Shown here: piece by piece, positions 19,952 to 30,126 of the stretch
Layout of the letters: each line of letters begins with the position of its first letter
How positions within the stretch are numbered: position 1 is the first letter of the stretch
DNA from: Pseudomonadales bacterium
Lineage (GTDB): Bacteria > Pseudomonadota > Gammaproteobacteria > Pseudomonadales > JAHRWD01
Length of the DNA: 64,000 bases
Direction: 5' to 3'
Assembly: GCA_029210125.1 (NCBI GenBank)
Contig: JARGPR010000002.1
Span: forward strand, 82,919 to 146,918
Made by a program: the position numbers and the translations under genes
Notes under the pieces: model-generated
What the model saw: the letters and a program-made list of their open reading frames with translations, nothing else
Database searches by the model: none
What the model was told of the DNA's origin: nothing

Positions 19952-22324
19952 CTACGCCGCGCCGTTACGCTCTCGAAGCCCGACAATCACTGACTCCAAT
20001 GCACGATCAAACAACTGACTATCGTCAAGGATTTCGAGTTCGCCAGTATGCAGCATAGCTGCCAGTTCGGTGCGCACCCGTTCTTCCACTTTGACACCAT
20101 TGCGGTTGACGAAAATAAATTGCCCAGCTGGCTGTAATATAGCGACGAGCTTACAGCGAAAAGCCGTACTCTCTTCCCGAGAGAAATTCACCCAATTTCC
20201 AATCTCCAACGCATCTACTTTTTTGAGGTAGCTATTGGCAATCTCAGATTCTGGGCCATTCTTCAATTCTACTGGAGCTGGGGTTTGATCTGCCTCACGG
20301 GAGCTTTCGACTGACTCTACTGGTGGCTCTTTAACTTGAACCGAATCTGCCACAAGCACTTCAATTTCAGCTTCGGTTGCCGAGATCTCCTCCACCACCA
20401 TTGATGAAACATCGACCTTATCCTTTGACGGCAATTCCTTTTTAGCAGACATTGCTGCTGAGGGTTTAACAAGTTTTTGGTCCGCAACACCTGTGCGACC
20501 AAACTGTAGATGGACCTCTTCCAATCTCGAGAAGAATTCATCCATTTCCGCTGGATTAAAAGAGATCTCCTTAAGCCCATTTTTTAGGCTTGCGAGCAAG
20601 CCAGGTAGTCGTTGAAATAACTCCTCGCGAGCACTCTCCTGATTGGGTAGAACACTCCATACCAAAGTTTCAACCGTACCCTGAACCTCATTCCACGCTT
20701 CACTCTCTTTTCCTTCCTTAAGCAATACCAGGAACATCCAGTTGCTCCAGGCGTTACGTAAAAAACTAACAACAAAACCTGGTAACTGTTTACCTACGGC
20801 ATACTGATTAATAGCTTCCTGAACCAAAAATCTGGCATGTTCCTTACGAGCTCTGCCTCTCTCGGCCTCGCGGGTACGGGTTTCGACTCGCTCTGCACGG
20901 CGCCGGTCGGCGCCCACAAATTCCATAAACTCCTGCAGCAGTGTATCAATTAAGGATGCATCATCATCAAATTCGTTGACGATGCGATCAACAACTTCGT
21001 CGATTTTTTTGTACAGGGGATCGTCAGATAGATCGACTGTTTCACTCCAGCCAATTGTAGAGGTAGCGATTTCGTTTAGGAGCTTTCGAGCCGGATGGCT
21101 CTTACGGGTAAAAAAGGACTCATCCAGCAGGGCGATACGGATCATCGGAATCTGCAGACGACCTATAAGCACTTTCATTGCATCCGCAAGATTTCGATCA
21201 TTCAACACAACATCAAATAGCATCGAAACCAATTGGATCATATCCTGATCCGATTGACCTATAGATTCATCAGTGCCAGCGTCTTGCGCTACCAGCTCAT
21301 TAAGTTGACCCAACGTGTCAATCACTTTAGCTTTTGATACAGGTACACCTCCCTCTCTTTGCACAGCAGCATTATTTTTTTGAATGCCAGATAACAACGT
21401 CAGTAGATGATTACTGGAAACGGTTACACCACGATCTGCAGGTATCTCAGGATCACTTATTTGGCGCTGAACTGGATGAGTGTTACTACCATTAATCAGC
21501 TCGTGAAGCAGATCCAGTACAACAAGATCCTCTTTGGTTGATTCGTTATCAGAGGACTGATTGACCGTATTGCGTGATGGATCGCCGGTTTGAACCAAAG
21601 GATTACTGCCGTTTGGTGTGACCACCCCAGTAAAATCCGGTAGCACACCCATCTCAATCAGGTAGTTATTTGCGACTGAGATGGTTTTATCAAGCGGTAG
21701 AAGAACTCGCTGCTCAAAGAATTTTAGCAATATCAGTTTCGAGGTGATCTCGATATCTAGGACCTCCAGAGCTTTAGACATGGCCTGGCAAACCATGGTT
21801 GGGCCAAGGGGGTTCGTTTCAAGCTGAGTATTTTGGTTGCCCAGAATACAATTCAGTCGGGTATTTAATTGCATCAATGAAGTTGAGATACGTTCGGTAG
21901 TTTTCGACACCATTGCCGAGAATGCGACGTTCTCCTCAAGTACATCATTTTGCAGCAAGCTCAATTTATCAAAGCTAACAACCAATATATCGTCAGCCTC
22001 TTCGGATACGATCGTGCCCACAACCAGTTTGCGAAAACCATCATGAACATTTTGATTAAAACGTTTCTCCACTCCTTTACGTTTAATCCGAATTTCACGC
22101 ATCGCATCAAAATGACGACTTTGATCTATGTTATTTTCAGCCTGGTTTGCAAGTTGAAACAGGTTGTCATCAATATTATCCAGAAGCCCTCGGAAATTTT
22201 TTGCCAGCAGGGGTAGTGTTTTCTCCGCAACTTGCTCAAGCTGAGCTGGTATCTTTATGGATTGACCCGCAGCAACACTCGCGCCAGAAACTCCAACATC
22301 GGTAATATTTTTCACATTACTCAT
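19952..22324 (-). CDS. DUF1631 family protein (copy 2)
   Basis: About 790 residues, paralogue of the protein encoded at 603-3008. The shared N-terminal region reads LFQLANQAENNIDQSRHFDA then MREIR; the C-terminal module (LEIGNWVNFSREESTAFRCK) parallels the end of copy 1. The middle has a charged coiled-coil-like stretch (ERVETRTREAERGRARKEHA). ATG at 22324 is preferred to a TTG 9 bases upstream because GGAG sits nine bases before it. Its place beside ampD matches the pseudomonad arrangement, so this is likely the ancestral copy. Function unknown. Confidence 0.85.
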   Translation of the reverse strand: MSNVKNITDVGVSGASVAAGQSIKIPAQLEQVAEKTLPLLAKNFRGLLDNIDDNLFQLANQAENNIDQSRHFDAMREIRIKRKGVEKRFNQNVHDGFRKLVVGTIVSEEADDILVVSFDKLSLLQNDVLEENVAFSAMVSKTTERISTSLMQLNTRLNCILGNQNTQLETNPLGPTMVCQAMSKALEVLDIEITSKLILLKFFEQRVLLPLDKTISVANNYLIEMGVLPDFTGVVTPNGSNPLVQTGDPSRNTVNQSSDNESTKEDLVVLDLLHELINGSNTHPVQRQISDPEIPADRGVTVSSNHLLTLLSGIQKNNAAVQREGGVPVSKAKVIDTLGQLNELVAQDAGTDESIGQSDQDMIQLVSMLFDVVLNDRNLADAMKVLIGRLQIPMIRIALLDESFFTRKSHPARKLLNEIATSTIGWSETVDLSDDPLYKKIDEVVDRIVNEFDDDASLIDTLLQEFMEFVGADRRRAERVETRTREAERGRARKEHARFLVQEAINQYAVGKQLPGFVVSFLRNAWSNWMFLVLLKEGKESEAWNEVQGTVETLVWSVLPNQESAREELFQRLPGLLASLKNGLKEISFNPAEMDEFFSRLEEVHLQFGRTGVADQKLVKPSAAMSAKKELPSKDKVDVSSMVVEEISATEAEIEVLVADSVQVKEPPVESVESSREADQTPAPVELKNGPESEIANSYLKKVDALEIGNWVNFSREESTAFRCKLVAILQPAGQFIFVNRNGVKVEERVRTELAAMLHTGELEILDDSQLFDRALESVIVGLRERNGAA

Positions 22325-22552
22325 CGAATACAACTCCGGTCATTAGCGACCTATACCACGTTTTTCATACATGGGCTCAACCTGATAGATATGGCTTTTA
22401 CCCCTGAATAATTAGTATAATAGGAAGAACAAATTGTGGTTGTGTAGTTGCCAAAAATCGTGAACGGACTCACACAATCTACTCTAGTCCCTGTCCTGAG
22501 AAAAACCTAAGCCAATTCCCTGCTTCGATAACCTCACCTTCAATCCAGCCAG

Positions 22553-23092
22553 ATGAATCAACCCCTCCCTCAAGCCGGTAAAAAAACGGGGAAAATCATG
22601 CTGATCTGCGCCTGGGTGATCGGATTAATGTTGCTGACGCAATTTTTTGGTGACTGGCAAACCGACCAGAACAACCCAAATCAGACACCATTTAGCGAAA
22701 TAACTGCAGATGACACCCGTGAAGTCCAACTACTGCGTAACCGAAGTGGGCACTATATAAGTAGCGGTGAAATCAACGGGGCAAGCGTAATATTTCTGCT
22801 CGATACGGGAGCTACCGATGTCGTAATCCCTGAAAAAATTGCTCAAAAACTGAATCTCGAATACGGCTATGCTAGTCGAGCCAACACCGCCAACGGTGTA
22901 GTGACCACCTACAACACCCTAATCGAGTCGCTTCAGCTCGGTACAATAGAGATGAAAAACGTAAAAGGAAGCATCAACCCTCATATGGACATGGATTCCA
23001 TTTTGCTGGGCATGAGCGCACTCAAACAGCTTGACTTGATTCAGCGGGATCGAACCCTCACACTCAGGCAGTATGCTCCGAGCAACCCATAA
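22553..23092 (+). CDS. Retropepsin-like membrane-anchored aspartic protease
   Basis: A 179-residue protein with one N-terminal membrane segment (IMLICAWVIGLMLLTQFFG) and a periplasmic domain with the aspartic protease motif F-L-L-D-T-G-A-T-D. Only one D-T-G is present, as expected for homodimeric clan AA enzymes (TIGR02281-like). The conserved ILLGMSALKQL near the C-terminus also fits. Substrates are unknown. It is followed 41 bases later by nadC, a pairing known from other gammaproteobacteria. Confidence 0.85.
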   Translation: MNQPLPQAGKKTGKIMLICAWVIGLMLLTQFFGDWQTDQNNPNQTPFSEITADDTREVQLLRNRSGHYISSGEINGASVIFLLDTGATDVVIPEKIAQKLNLEYGYASRANTANGVVTTYNTLIESLQLGTIEMKNVKGSINPHMDMDSILLGMSALKQLDLIQRDRTLTLRQYAPSNP

Positions 23093-23133
23093 TATTTCAA
23101 GCTTTTTAATCCATCTAAAACATCTATGACCTT

Positions 23134-23973
23134 ATGATATCTGAACAATTACAGCGAGAGATCACCCGCTCCGTCACACAGGCTCTTGAGGAAGATATCG
23201 GCACAGGTGATATTACCGCGCAACTGATACCAGAGAATGCACATGCTGAAGGCCTCGTTATTACCCGCAACACCGCAATCGTTTGTGGAAAACCATGGGT
23301 TGATGAGGTTTTTCGACAATTCGATCCAGCAGTAAAACTAACATGGCACGTCACCGACGGCGATTTAGTTGAACCTGACCAGCCGCTTTTCTCACTTTCC
23401 GGGTCAACACGAAGCCTGTTAAGCGGTGAACGCTGCGCACTCAATTTTTTGCAAACACTTTCCGGTACAGCCACCACAAGTCACTACTACGCATCGCTGG
23501 TTGCAGATACTAACGTTCGGCTACTCGATACGCGAAAAACTGTTCCTGGACTGCGATTAGCGCAGAAATATGCCGTACTTGCAGGGGGTTGCCACAACCA
23601 CAGAACCGGCCTATTTGATGCCTATTTAATTAAAGAAAATCATATTGCTGGCTGTGGCTCGATTACCGCTGCGATAATTGCCGCAAAACAGAATGAACCG
23701 GGCAAGTCAGTAGAGATAGAAGTTGAGTGTCTGGATGGGTTGGCTGAAGCATTGGCGGCTAAAGCCGACATCATCATGCTGGATAACTTCTCCCTCGCTG
23801 ATATGCGTGAAGCGGTCGCCATTAATAATGGCCAATCAAAATTAGAAGCTTCCGGCAATATCACCGAAGAGGGTTTGGTGGATGTTGCCAAAACCGGTGT
23901 TGATTACATCTCAATTGGTGCATTAACCAAGCATGTTAAAGCGGTGGATTTGTCAATGCGACTGCTCGATTAG
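23134..23973 (+). CDS. nadC: Nicotinate-nucleotide pyrophosphorylase (carboxylating)
   Basis: A 279-residue quinolinate phosphoribosyltransferase that makes nicotinate mononucleotide in NAD synthesis. Key stretches include [15 protein letters not shown], the [12 protein letters not shown] motif with binding Arg/Lys, [10 protein letters not shown] and the IMLDNF motif. Length and order match the family. A strong intrinsic terminator follows. Confidence 0.96.
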   Translation: MISEQLQREITRSVTQALEEDIGTGDITAQLIPENAHAEGLVITRNTAIVCGKPWVDEVFRQFDPAVKLTWHVTDGDLVEPDQPLFSLSGSTRSLLSGERCALNFLQTLSGTATTSHYYASLVADTNVRLLDTRKTVPGLRLAQKYAVLAGGCHNHRTGLFDAYLIKENHIAGCGSITAAIIAAKQNEPGKSVEIEVECLDGLAEALAAKADIIMLDNFSLADMREAVAINNGQSKLEASGNITEEGLVDVAKTGVDYISIGALTKHVKAVDLSMRLLD

Positions 23974-24003
23974 GCCTCGCCAAAATCCTATCTAACAAAC
24001 AAT

Positions 24004-24032
24004 AAAAAAGGGCGCACGAAGCGCCCTTTTTT
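24004..24032 (+). terminator. Intrinsic terminator of nadC
   Basis: GGGCGC and GCGCCC pair around ACGAA, flanked by six A and six T, giving a 12-bp stem ending in TTTTTT. It can work in both directions but lies directly after nadC. Confidence 0.9.
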
Positions 24033-24052
24033 ATATCTCATTGTTTCTTCCA

Positions 24053-24083
24053 CCCTCACACGAAACTGGCTTCCGTGTGAGGG
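24053..24083. repeat. Perfect 10-bp inverted repeat
   Basis: CCCTCACACG (24053-24062) and CGTGTGAGGG (24074-24083) form a stem with an 11-base loop, 20 bases beyond the nadC terminator. No T run follows on either strand. It may be a second stop for transcripts or a protein site; role unknown. Confidence 0.5.
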
Positions 24084-24236
24084 CTAGAATGTTAGGGTGC
24101 TTTAAAAATAGTGATTTTTTTCGTGATAGCCAGGAAGCACCGTACACAGAACCACAATGTATAAACGCATACATGAGGATTCGAGTACGGAGCTGACGCC
24201 GCTATCGCGTAAAAAGTGCATTTTTAGAGCTGCCCG

Positions 24237-26252
24237 TTACAACAACGGCGCGATCACCAAACTTACGATCGCCATTACGTTGATTACAATATTCATTGAT
24301 GGGCCAGAGGTGTCCTTGAAAGGGTCACCAACGGTATCCCCCACAACAGCAGCCGCATGAACGTCTGAACCCTTACCACCGTGATTACCTTTTTCAACAA
24401 ACTTTTTAGCGTTATCCCAGGCACCACCAGCATTTGACATCATCAAGGCTAGCAATACACAGCTAAGCAGAGCGCCGCCCAACATACCGCCCAACGCCTC
24501 GGCACCGAGGATAAACCCAACCACCGGAGGAGCTGATACCGCAATCACACCGGGTAGAATCATGCGTTTCAAGGCAGCAGTGGTGGCAATATCAACACAA
24601 CGAGCGGTATCTGGATCTGCGGTACCTTCAAGCAACCCGGTTATTTCACGGAACTGGCGTCGAATTTCAACAATCATCTCCATCGCCGCATCACCAACTG
24701 CTGTCATGGTAATCGACGCGATCAAAAATGGAAGCATGCCGCCAATAAACATACCAACAAGTACAATGGGATTACCAATGTGAAGCACAAACTCTCTGCC
24801 CCCAGTTGACATCGTTTCAACAAAAGCAGCGATAATCGCCAATGCAGCCAAGGCCGCCGCACCAATCGCAAAGCCTTTACCAATAGCCGCTGTGGTATTA
24901 CCCAGCTCATCGAGTGAATCGGTGATCGCTCGGGTATCTTCACCCAGGCCACCCATCTCTGCAATACCGCCGGCATTATCCGCAACGGGACCATAAGCAT
25001 CAATCGCCATGGTAATACCCACTGTTGCCAACATACCCACCGCAGCAATCCCAACACCATATAGGCCAGCTAAGCTGGTAGCCGCAAAAATAATCCCGCA
25101 GATAGTGATAATAGGAATAGTCACCGATTCCATACCCACCGCCAGGCCGGTAATCATTACAGTAGCTGAACCTGTCTCACCCGCCGCAGCGATTTTGCGC
25201 ACCGGTTTGCTAGAGGTGTAATACTCTGTAATTAACCCGATAATCATGCCGCCCACTGCACCGGATACCACTGCCCACCATACGGCGCTAGATATTCCGG
25301 TTTGCTGAATTACAAAATAGGACGCGATAATAAAAACCAAAGCCGCCGACATGGTTCCACTACGCAGTGCAACCTCGGGACTTTTTGCAGACATCTGCTT
25401 CACCATCACAATACCTAGAACCGAACAGAGCAGCCCGGCCGCAGCCAGGGCCAAAGGTAGGAACATCAGCGCAGGCTGACCACCACCCGGTGCCATTGTG
25501 CTTACAGTATCAACGGCCATGGTAGATGCAATTGCGATGCTCGCAATCATCGAGCCACAATAGGATTCAAAAATATCCGACCCCATACCCGCTACGTCAC
25601 CAACATTGTCACCCACGTTGTCTGCAATAACACCTGGGTTTCGTGGATCATCCTCAGGAATACCCGCTTCAATTTTCCCTACCAGGTCAGCACCCACATC
25701 GGCACTCTTGGTAAAAATGCCACCGCCAACACGTGAAAATAGTGCCACCGAAGAAGCACCCATACCAAACCCATGAATGGCATGAACCGTTTCAGGATCA
25801 CCACCAAAGTACCAGTAGAGGGAACCCAACCCAATCAACCCCAGAGAGGCCACGCATAGACCCATTATTGAACCGCCAAAAAAGGCAATCGTTAACGCTT
25901 GTGGCGCACCTTCAGTATGAGCAGCCGTTGTGGTCCGCACATTCGCTTTGGTAGCAGCAAACATACCGAGGTAGCCAGCCAGCGCAGAGGCCAGCGCCCC
26001 GACCAAGAAGGATAAAGCGGTTTTCCACCCTAATGGCGAAAAGAAAATGATAACCAACAAGACGCTGGCAAAGATTGCCAGCATTCGATATTCCCGATGC
26101 ATAAAGACCATGGCGCCTTCATGAATTGCATCAGCAATTTTTTTAACTACAGAATCACCTTCGGGATATTTGACCATCATCCCATAAATCAAAAAAGCGA
26201 TCACCAGACCAATAATACCGGCCAGGGCAGGTACATACATTAAACTACTCAT
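24237..26252 (-). CDS. hppA: Membrane-bound ion-pumping pyrophosphatase
   Basis: About 671 residues with ~16 membrane segments. It couples hydrolysis of pyrophosphate to export of H+ or Na+. The catalytic stretch [17 protein letters not shown] (about residue 210) and the loop [12 protein letters not shown] are intact. The [10 protein letters not shown] motif near residue 450 has Ala where K+-independent enzymes have Lys, which points to the K+-dependent class; whether it moves Na+ or H+ is not settled. The Met at 26252 ([12 protein letters not shown]) is preferred to the open frame start at 26315. It is divergent from the soluble pyrophosphatase gene. Confidence 0.93.
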   Translation of the reverse strand: MSSLMYVPALAGIIGLVIAFLIYGMMVKYPEGDSVVKKIADAIHEGAMVFMHREYRMLAIFASVLLVIIFFSPLGWKTALSFLVGALASALAGYLGMFAATKANVRTTTAAHTEGAPQALTIAFFGGSIMGLCVASLGLIGLGSLYWYFGGDPETVHAIHGFGMGASSVALFSRVGGGIFTKSADVGADLVGKIEAGIPEDDPRNPGVIADNVGDNVGDVAGMGSDIFESYCGSMIASIAIASTMAVDTVSTMAPGGGQPALMFLPLALAAAGLLCSVLGIVMVKQMSAKSPEVALRSGTMSAALVFIIASYFVIQQTGISSAVWWAVVSGAVGGMIIGLITEYYTSSKPVRKIAAAGETGSATVMITGLAVGMESVTIPIITICGIIFAATSLAGLYGVGIAAVGMLATVGITMAIDAYGPVADNAGGIAEMGGLGEDTRAITDSLDELGNTTAAIGKGFAIGAAALAALAIIAAFVETMSTGGREFVLHIGNPIVLVGMFIGGMLPFLIASITMTAVGDAAMEMIVEIRRQFREITGLLEGTADPDTARCVDIATTAALKRMILPGVIAVSAPPVVGFILGAEALGGMLGGALLSCVLLALMMSNAGGAWDNAKKFVEKGNHGGKGSDVHAAAVVGDTVGDPFKDTSGPSMNIVINVMAIVSLVIAPLL

Positions 26253-26566
26253 ACAGCTATTTCTCCCAGGACTTCCTGTTTCATTATTGTCAGCTGAAGA
26301 GAAAGGGCCTAACACTACGACTACAGAACCAGGCCATCACTCAAACAGGCTTGCTTGTTATTGTCGAAACATCTAGCCCCAAACGTGCAACGAGTATGCA
26401 CTCACGTCTGGGAACGACGGATTTATAGTAACGAGAAACCCTTTGATTGCAAACTCCAGAATCAGACAAACGCGATATAAATACTACCTAATTGATTTCA
26501 ACGTGATATCAAACGACTAATTTCGGAATAAGTGAATAGGGCTACATAAACCCAGTGATATTCCTG

Positions 26567-26572
26567 TATAAT
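26567..26572 (+). promoter_or_regulatory. Candidate -10 box for ppa
   Basis: A perfect TATAAT preceded by TG lies about 50 bases before the ppa start codon. The -35 region (TACATA-like) is weak. The remaining part of the 368-base gap to hppA shows no further feature. Confidence 0.45.
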
Positions 26573-26619
26573 ATCGCGTTTTTTCTAGCTCTCCGCAGTA
26601 ATCAAGAGGTTAATACCCA

Positions 26620-27153
26620 ATGGCATTAAGCATGGTTCCGCCAGGTCGCAACGTCCCAAACGAAATCAATGTAATCATTGAAATTCCGGCTCACAGTGAC
26701 CCCGTCAAATATGAAGTGGATAAAAACAGCTCAGCGATGTTTGTAGACCGGTTCCTGTCAGCGGCTATGTTCTACCCCTGCAACTACGGCTACATCCCTT
26801 ACACACTGTCTGACGATGGTGATCCGGCTGACGTATTGGTGGTTACACCCCATGCACTCATCAGCGGTTCTGTGATTCGCTGCCGACCAGTTGGCGTACT
26901 GAATATGACCGACGAAGCTGGCGGTGATGCCAAACTGCTCGCGGTACCCGTCAGCAGCCTGACCCCTGTTTACGACAATATTCAAGAATATTCAGATCTA
27001 CCCATCCAGCTCACCCTACAAATTGAGCACTTCTTTCAACACTACAAAGATCTGGAAGAGGGCAAATGGGTTAAAATCGACGGCTGGGGTTCCAGCGAAG
27101 ATGCCAAAAAAGAGATCATTCAATCAATCAAAAACCATCAGGATAATCAGTAA
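26620..27153 (+). CDS. ppa: Soluble inorganic pyrophosphatase
   Basis: A 177-residue family I pyrophosphatase in the cytoplasm. Conserved pieces: [16 protein letters not shown], the [20 protein letters not shown] active-site stretch with the metal-binding aspartates, and the FFQHYKDLE motif near the C-terminus. It lies divergently to the membrane pyrophosphatase, so the cell can either waste or store pyrophosphate energy. Confidence 0.96.
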   Translation: MALSMVPPGRNVPNEINVIIEIPAHSDPVKYEVDKNSSAMFVDRFLSAAMFYPCNYGYIPYTLSDDGDPADVLVVTPHALISGSVIRCRPVGVLNMTDEAGGDAKLLAVPVSSLTPVYDNIQEYSDLPIQLTLQIEHFFQHYKDLEEGKWVKIDGWGSSEDAKKEIIQSIKNHQDNQ

Positions 27154-27188
27154 CGGCTTTTCGTAAGCTGCACCTACGGCAACTGAGA

Positions 27189-27230
27189 ACGGCGCCACTA
27201 CCTCACAAAGAGGCAATAGTGCCGTTTTTA
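27189..27230 (+). terminator. Imperfect intrinsic terminator after ppa
   Basis: ACGGCGCCACTACCTC pairs imperfectly with GAGGCAATAGTGCCGT, followed by a T run. It lies 35 bases after the ppa stop. Confidence 0.65.
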
Positions 27231-27464
27231 CATGATTGCCTAACACCCTTCCCTCAGCTCGTTATTACCCTCCACACAAAGCGAACATAATTTCGCTCTC
27301 GGACCTGCTTCAATACATACCCCGAAAGATGCCAACAACTCTTAATAGATGTTAATCTAACTCATTATCTGTTGAGTACCAGCGCCAACCTTGGTGAAAT
27401 ATGCTCGCTACTTAAAACCACTTCAATACAGCATCAAACTGACTTTCAAGGAGAAGGTCGAACC

Positions 27465-28739
27465 ATGACAAATACAACACAGAGCGCTAAATTTTACGGC
27501 TGGGCTAACCTACGCACCCTATTCACAATCTACCTGCTCATCATGGGAATGGTGTTCTACGGCTTTAACGTGATCTTTCCAGAAATGATCACCGACATGG
27601 GCTGGAGCCGGGGCGATGCATCCTGGGCACAATCCATCAGGGGGATTTTAATTGGGCTATCAACACCGTTAGTCGCCCTATTTATTAATCGATATGGAAC
27701 CCAAAAATCACTGTTATTAGGGTTGTCGATACTCACTATCGGGTTATTCCTGTTAGGCACCGTAACCAACCAGCTGTGGCAGTGGATTGTACTGTGGGGG
27801 TTATTCATGCCACTGGGATTTGCTTTTGGTGGTGTAGTGCCCATTCAAACCACCATCAGTTACTGGTTCAACAGAAAACGAAGCATGGCACTGGGTTTAG
27901 TGATGACCGCAGGGGGCGTCGGCGGGTTTATCGCACAACCATTTTACGCCTGGTTAATCGACCACTTTGGCAACTGGCAGATCGGCTGGTTAATCGCCTG
28001 CTGCTGCGCGTTGGGCGCGGCCCTGTGCGCACTGATGATCAAAGGAAAACCGGAAGAATATGGGCAAATTCCAGATGGAACCCATGAACAGGTCAAAGGG
28101 CTATCAGCCACCCAAAGCGCGGCAAAAACCTACCAGAGCAAGATATCCTGGTCTCTTTCAGATGCAATTCGCACCCCCGCACTGTGGTTTATTCTGATCA
28201 TTGTGATGTCTCAGGTAATGCCGCTTTACATGATCACAGTTCACGGTATTTTCCACTTGCGTGATGCCGGTTATGAGCGCATGCAAGCAGCCAGCATTCT
28301 CAGCTTTCTTATTGCTGGAAGTGCCGTCGCTCGTTTTCCAGTTGGCTGGTTAGGGGATAGAATTGAACCCCGTTACATCATCGCAGCACTACATAGCATC
28401 ATGCTGATAGCCTTTTTGATTCTATGGAAAGCACCCAGCCTCGCCATGTTAACCATTGCCGCACCCATTTTTGGCTTCGCCTTTGGTGGCGGTGTAGTTA
28501 TGGCACCATCAATGGTTGCCAACTATTTTGGCCGCGAATCTTTTGCAACCATCAACGGCTTTCTTCTCCCCATACAAGTCATCTTCGCTTCTGCGGTACC
28601 CGTTGGTGCAGGCTATTTAGTAGAGATGGCAGGGAACTACGACCTGGCATTTATCATACTATCTGGGTTTATTGCTGCCTCAGTCGCCTGCGCAGTACTA
28701 GCGTTACCACCAGCCTCAAAAGAGCAGGCTGCTGATTGA
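27465..28739 (+). CDS. MFS transporter, OFA-like
   Basis: About 424 residues with 12 predicted membrane segments, probably moving a small carboxylate or similar solute across the inner membrane. The sequence near the N-terminus (YGFNVIFPEMITDMGWSRGD) and the central loop resemble the oxalate/formate antiporter branch, but the substrate is not determined. ATG at 27465 has AAGGAGAAGG upstream and is preferred over a TTG at 27372. It is flanked by terminators, so it is monocistronic. Confidence 0.85.
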   Translation: MTNTTQSAKFYGWANLRTLFTIYLLIMGMVFYGFNVIFPEMITDMGWSRGDASWAQSIRGILIGLSTPLVALFINRYGTQKSLLLGLSILTIGLFLLGTVTNQLWQWIVLWGLFMPLGFAFGGVVPIQTTISYWFNRKRSMALGLVMTAGGVGGFIAQPFYAWLIDHFGNWQIGWLIACCCALGAALCALMIKGKPEEYGQIPDGTHEQVKGLSATQSAAKTYQSKISWSLSDAIRTPALWFILIIVMSQVMPLYMITVHGIFHLRDAGYERMQAASILSFLIAGSAVARFPVGWLGDRIEPRYIIAALHSIMLIAFLILWKAPSLAMLTIAAPIFGFAFGGGVVMAPSMVANYFGRESFATINGFLLPIQVIFASAVPVGAGYLVEMAGNYDLAFIILSGFIAASVACAVLALPPASKEQAAD

Positions 28740-28956
28740 TATTAAAACAGAAGCTACCAGCCGAAGGAGAAAACGCTTTCCTTGCTGTGTAACCGAGATA
28801 CAACACCACAACCATAACTGAACGAAATTGGTGATCGTTATAAGAAACTCTACTCTACGATCAGTAGAATAGTAAACCGGACGGATATGGCAGAGGAAAA
28901 CCTCGTATCTGACCCGGCGCTCACTATAGCAGCAGTAGTAGCTGTGCTTGGAGCAC

Positions 28957-28984
28957 AAAAAAGCCCGCACTAGGCGGGCTTTTT
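28957..28984. terminator. Bidirectional intrinsic terminator
   Basis: AGCCCGC and GCGGGCT pair around ACTAG, flanked by A6 and T4 runs. It lies between the MFS gene and the PEP-CTERM gene, which converge, and probably ends both. Confidence 0.85.
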
Positions 28985-28998
28985 ATAATGCTGTACTT

Positions 28999-29580
28999 CT
29001 AGACTTTTTTTCTGCGTCCAAAGCCGAAGGTGGCCAAACCGAGGCTAAGCAATGCCAATGTACCAGGCGCTGGCACACCGTTGGTAACAGTACCAGGGCC
29101 TGTACCGACTGGGACACTGGAAATACCTGTGATTGTAAATTGACCAGGAACAGTCATTGTATCGATGCAGCAATTGGTGCCAGTAAACAGACCCCATGTG
29201 CCATTGCCCAATACCAGGGGATCAGTGTAAAACCAGTCATTTTCGGATGGATCATCAGAAAAATTTGCATCTGTATCCCAGCCGTCAATAATACCTGCGG
29301 TTACCATGGCGTCCATACCTACTGTGGTTCCACCTAAATTGTTCTGATATCCTGTCCACTGGAACACTGGCCATAAGGTTTCGTCCGTACCGAATACGCC
29401 AATTCTAACACCGCCGTTGGCGGTAGAAGGTGCGGTTTGATCTCCGTGCCAGTGTTGCCCCCACATGGTGATTGAGCCATTACCGTTGTCTTTCCAGCCA
29501 AAAGCCACCAAGTGTGCTTGTGCTGATCCTGCAGCGAAAGAACATGCAAGCAGAGCTGCAAATAACTTAATTTTTTTCAT
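28999..29580 (-). CDS. PEP-CTERM sorted secreted protein
   Basis: About 193 residues. The N-terminal MKKIKLFAALLACSFAAGSA is a Sec signal peptide. The mature part is rich in Gly, Asn and Thr. The C-terminus VPAPGTLALLSLGLATFGFG followed by RRKKV has the PEP-CTERM layout (short Pro motif, membrane span, basic tail), so it is a likely exosortase substrate, with PAP in place of the usual PEP. The Met at 29580 is preferred because GAGGG lies before it; a GTG at 29595 is possible. Mature function unknown, probably surface or matrix. A sigma-54 promoter is upstream. Confidence 0.88.
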   Translation of the reverse strand: MKKIKLFAALLACSFAAGSAQAHLVAFGWKDNGNGSITMWGQHWHGDQTAPSTANGGVRIGVFGTDETLWPVFQWTGYQNNLGGTTVGMDAMVTAGIIDGWDTDANFSDDPSENDWFYTDPLVLGNGTWGLFTGTNCCIDTMTVPGQFTITGISSVPVGTGPGTVTNGVPAPGTLALLSLGLATFGFGRRKKV

Positions 29581-29680
29581 TTTTATTACCCTCACGGTTT
29601 AAATACTAATTTCAATAATGCTTATCCGCATGGTCGAAAATGCGATATCTGCATCTTGGCCTTGCTTAACAGGACAGAAA

Positions 29681-29695
29681 GCAAAGCTTGTGCCA
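29681..29695 (-). promoter_or_regulatory. Sigma-54 (-24/-12) promoter of the PEP-CTERM gene
   Basis: Read on the reverse strand, TGGCAC (29695-29690), five bases, then TTGC (29684-29681) is an exact match to the RpoN consensus TGGCAC-N5-TTGC. The predicted start of transcription is about 90 bases before the start codon at 29580. It agrees with known control of PEP-CTERM genes by sigma-54 and the PrsK/PrsR pair. Confidence 0.85.
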
Positions 29696-30067
29696 AAAAA
29701 ATAATTTCTTTATAAAACAATAAGATAAAGAGTATCTGCAAGGTAAGAATGGTTCACCAAAAAAAAAATGTAAAAAATGCTGACAGTTTTTTTGCCTTAT
29801 AATCATAAATTATAAAAACAGTGCATCCATAAGGGAACGGGGTCTTTCAATGCCATGATAAACAGAATGGTTTTAGCTAGCGACTAGCCCCTAAGGCTAG
29901 AATATGCTGATGCTATCTATCACGCATAAAACACGGGATGGCATTTCTACACCACTCCTCTCTTTGTCATTAAAAACCTGATAACAAAACCAGAGGTAAC
30001 ATTTCCCGCCTCCCTAAGTCCCTATGACTTAATTTGTAAACCCTTGCAGATCAAAACAACCTAGATA
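29696..30067. other. AT-rich intergenic region upstream of PEP-CTERM and imuA genes
   Basis: AT-rich stretch with A/T tracts between two divergent units. It could hold enhancer sites for the sigma-54 promoter, but no clear repeat pair was found. A short CTAGCC/GGCTAG hairpin is near 29885. No gene is seen. Confidence 0.4.
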
Positions 30068-30087
30068 TACTGACTATATAAACACTG
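30068..30087 (+). promoter_or_regulatory. Degenerate LexA (SOS) box upstream of imuA
   Basis: TACTGACTATATAAACACTG matches the E. coli-type SOS consensus TACTGTATATATATACAGTA at 15 of 20 positions, with CTG and ACA kept. It lies 40 bases before the imuA start, where a repressor would block transcription. imuA-imuB-dnaE2 cassettes are LexA-controlled elsewhere. Confidence 0.6.
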
Positions 30088-30126
30088 TTAATAAAAGCAC
30101 TTACTCGAGTAGATTCTATCGGTTTT

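Noticed and set aside
24053-24083. Inverted repeat as a second terminator
   Set aside because: No T run follows, so I list it only as a repeat and not as a terminator.
28716-28970. Reverse-strand 84-residue frame after the MFS gene
   Set aside because: Cys/Tyr-rich composition, no ribosome site and overlap with the terminator; a chance frame.
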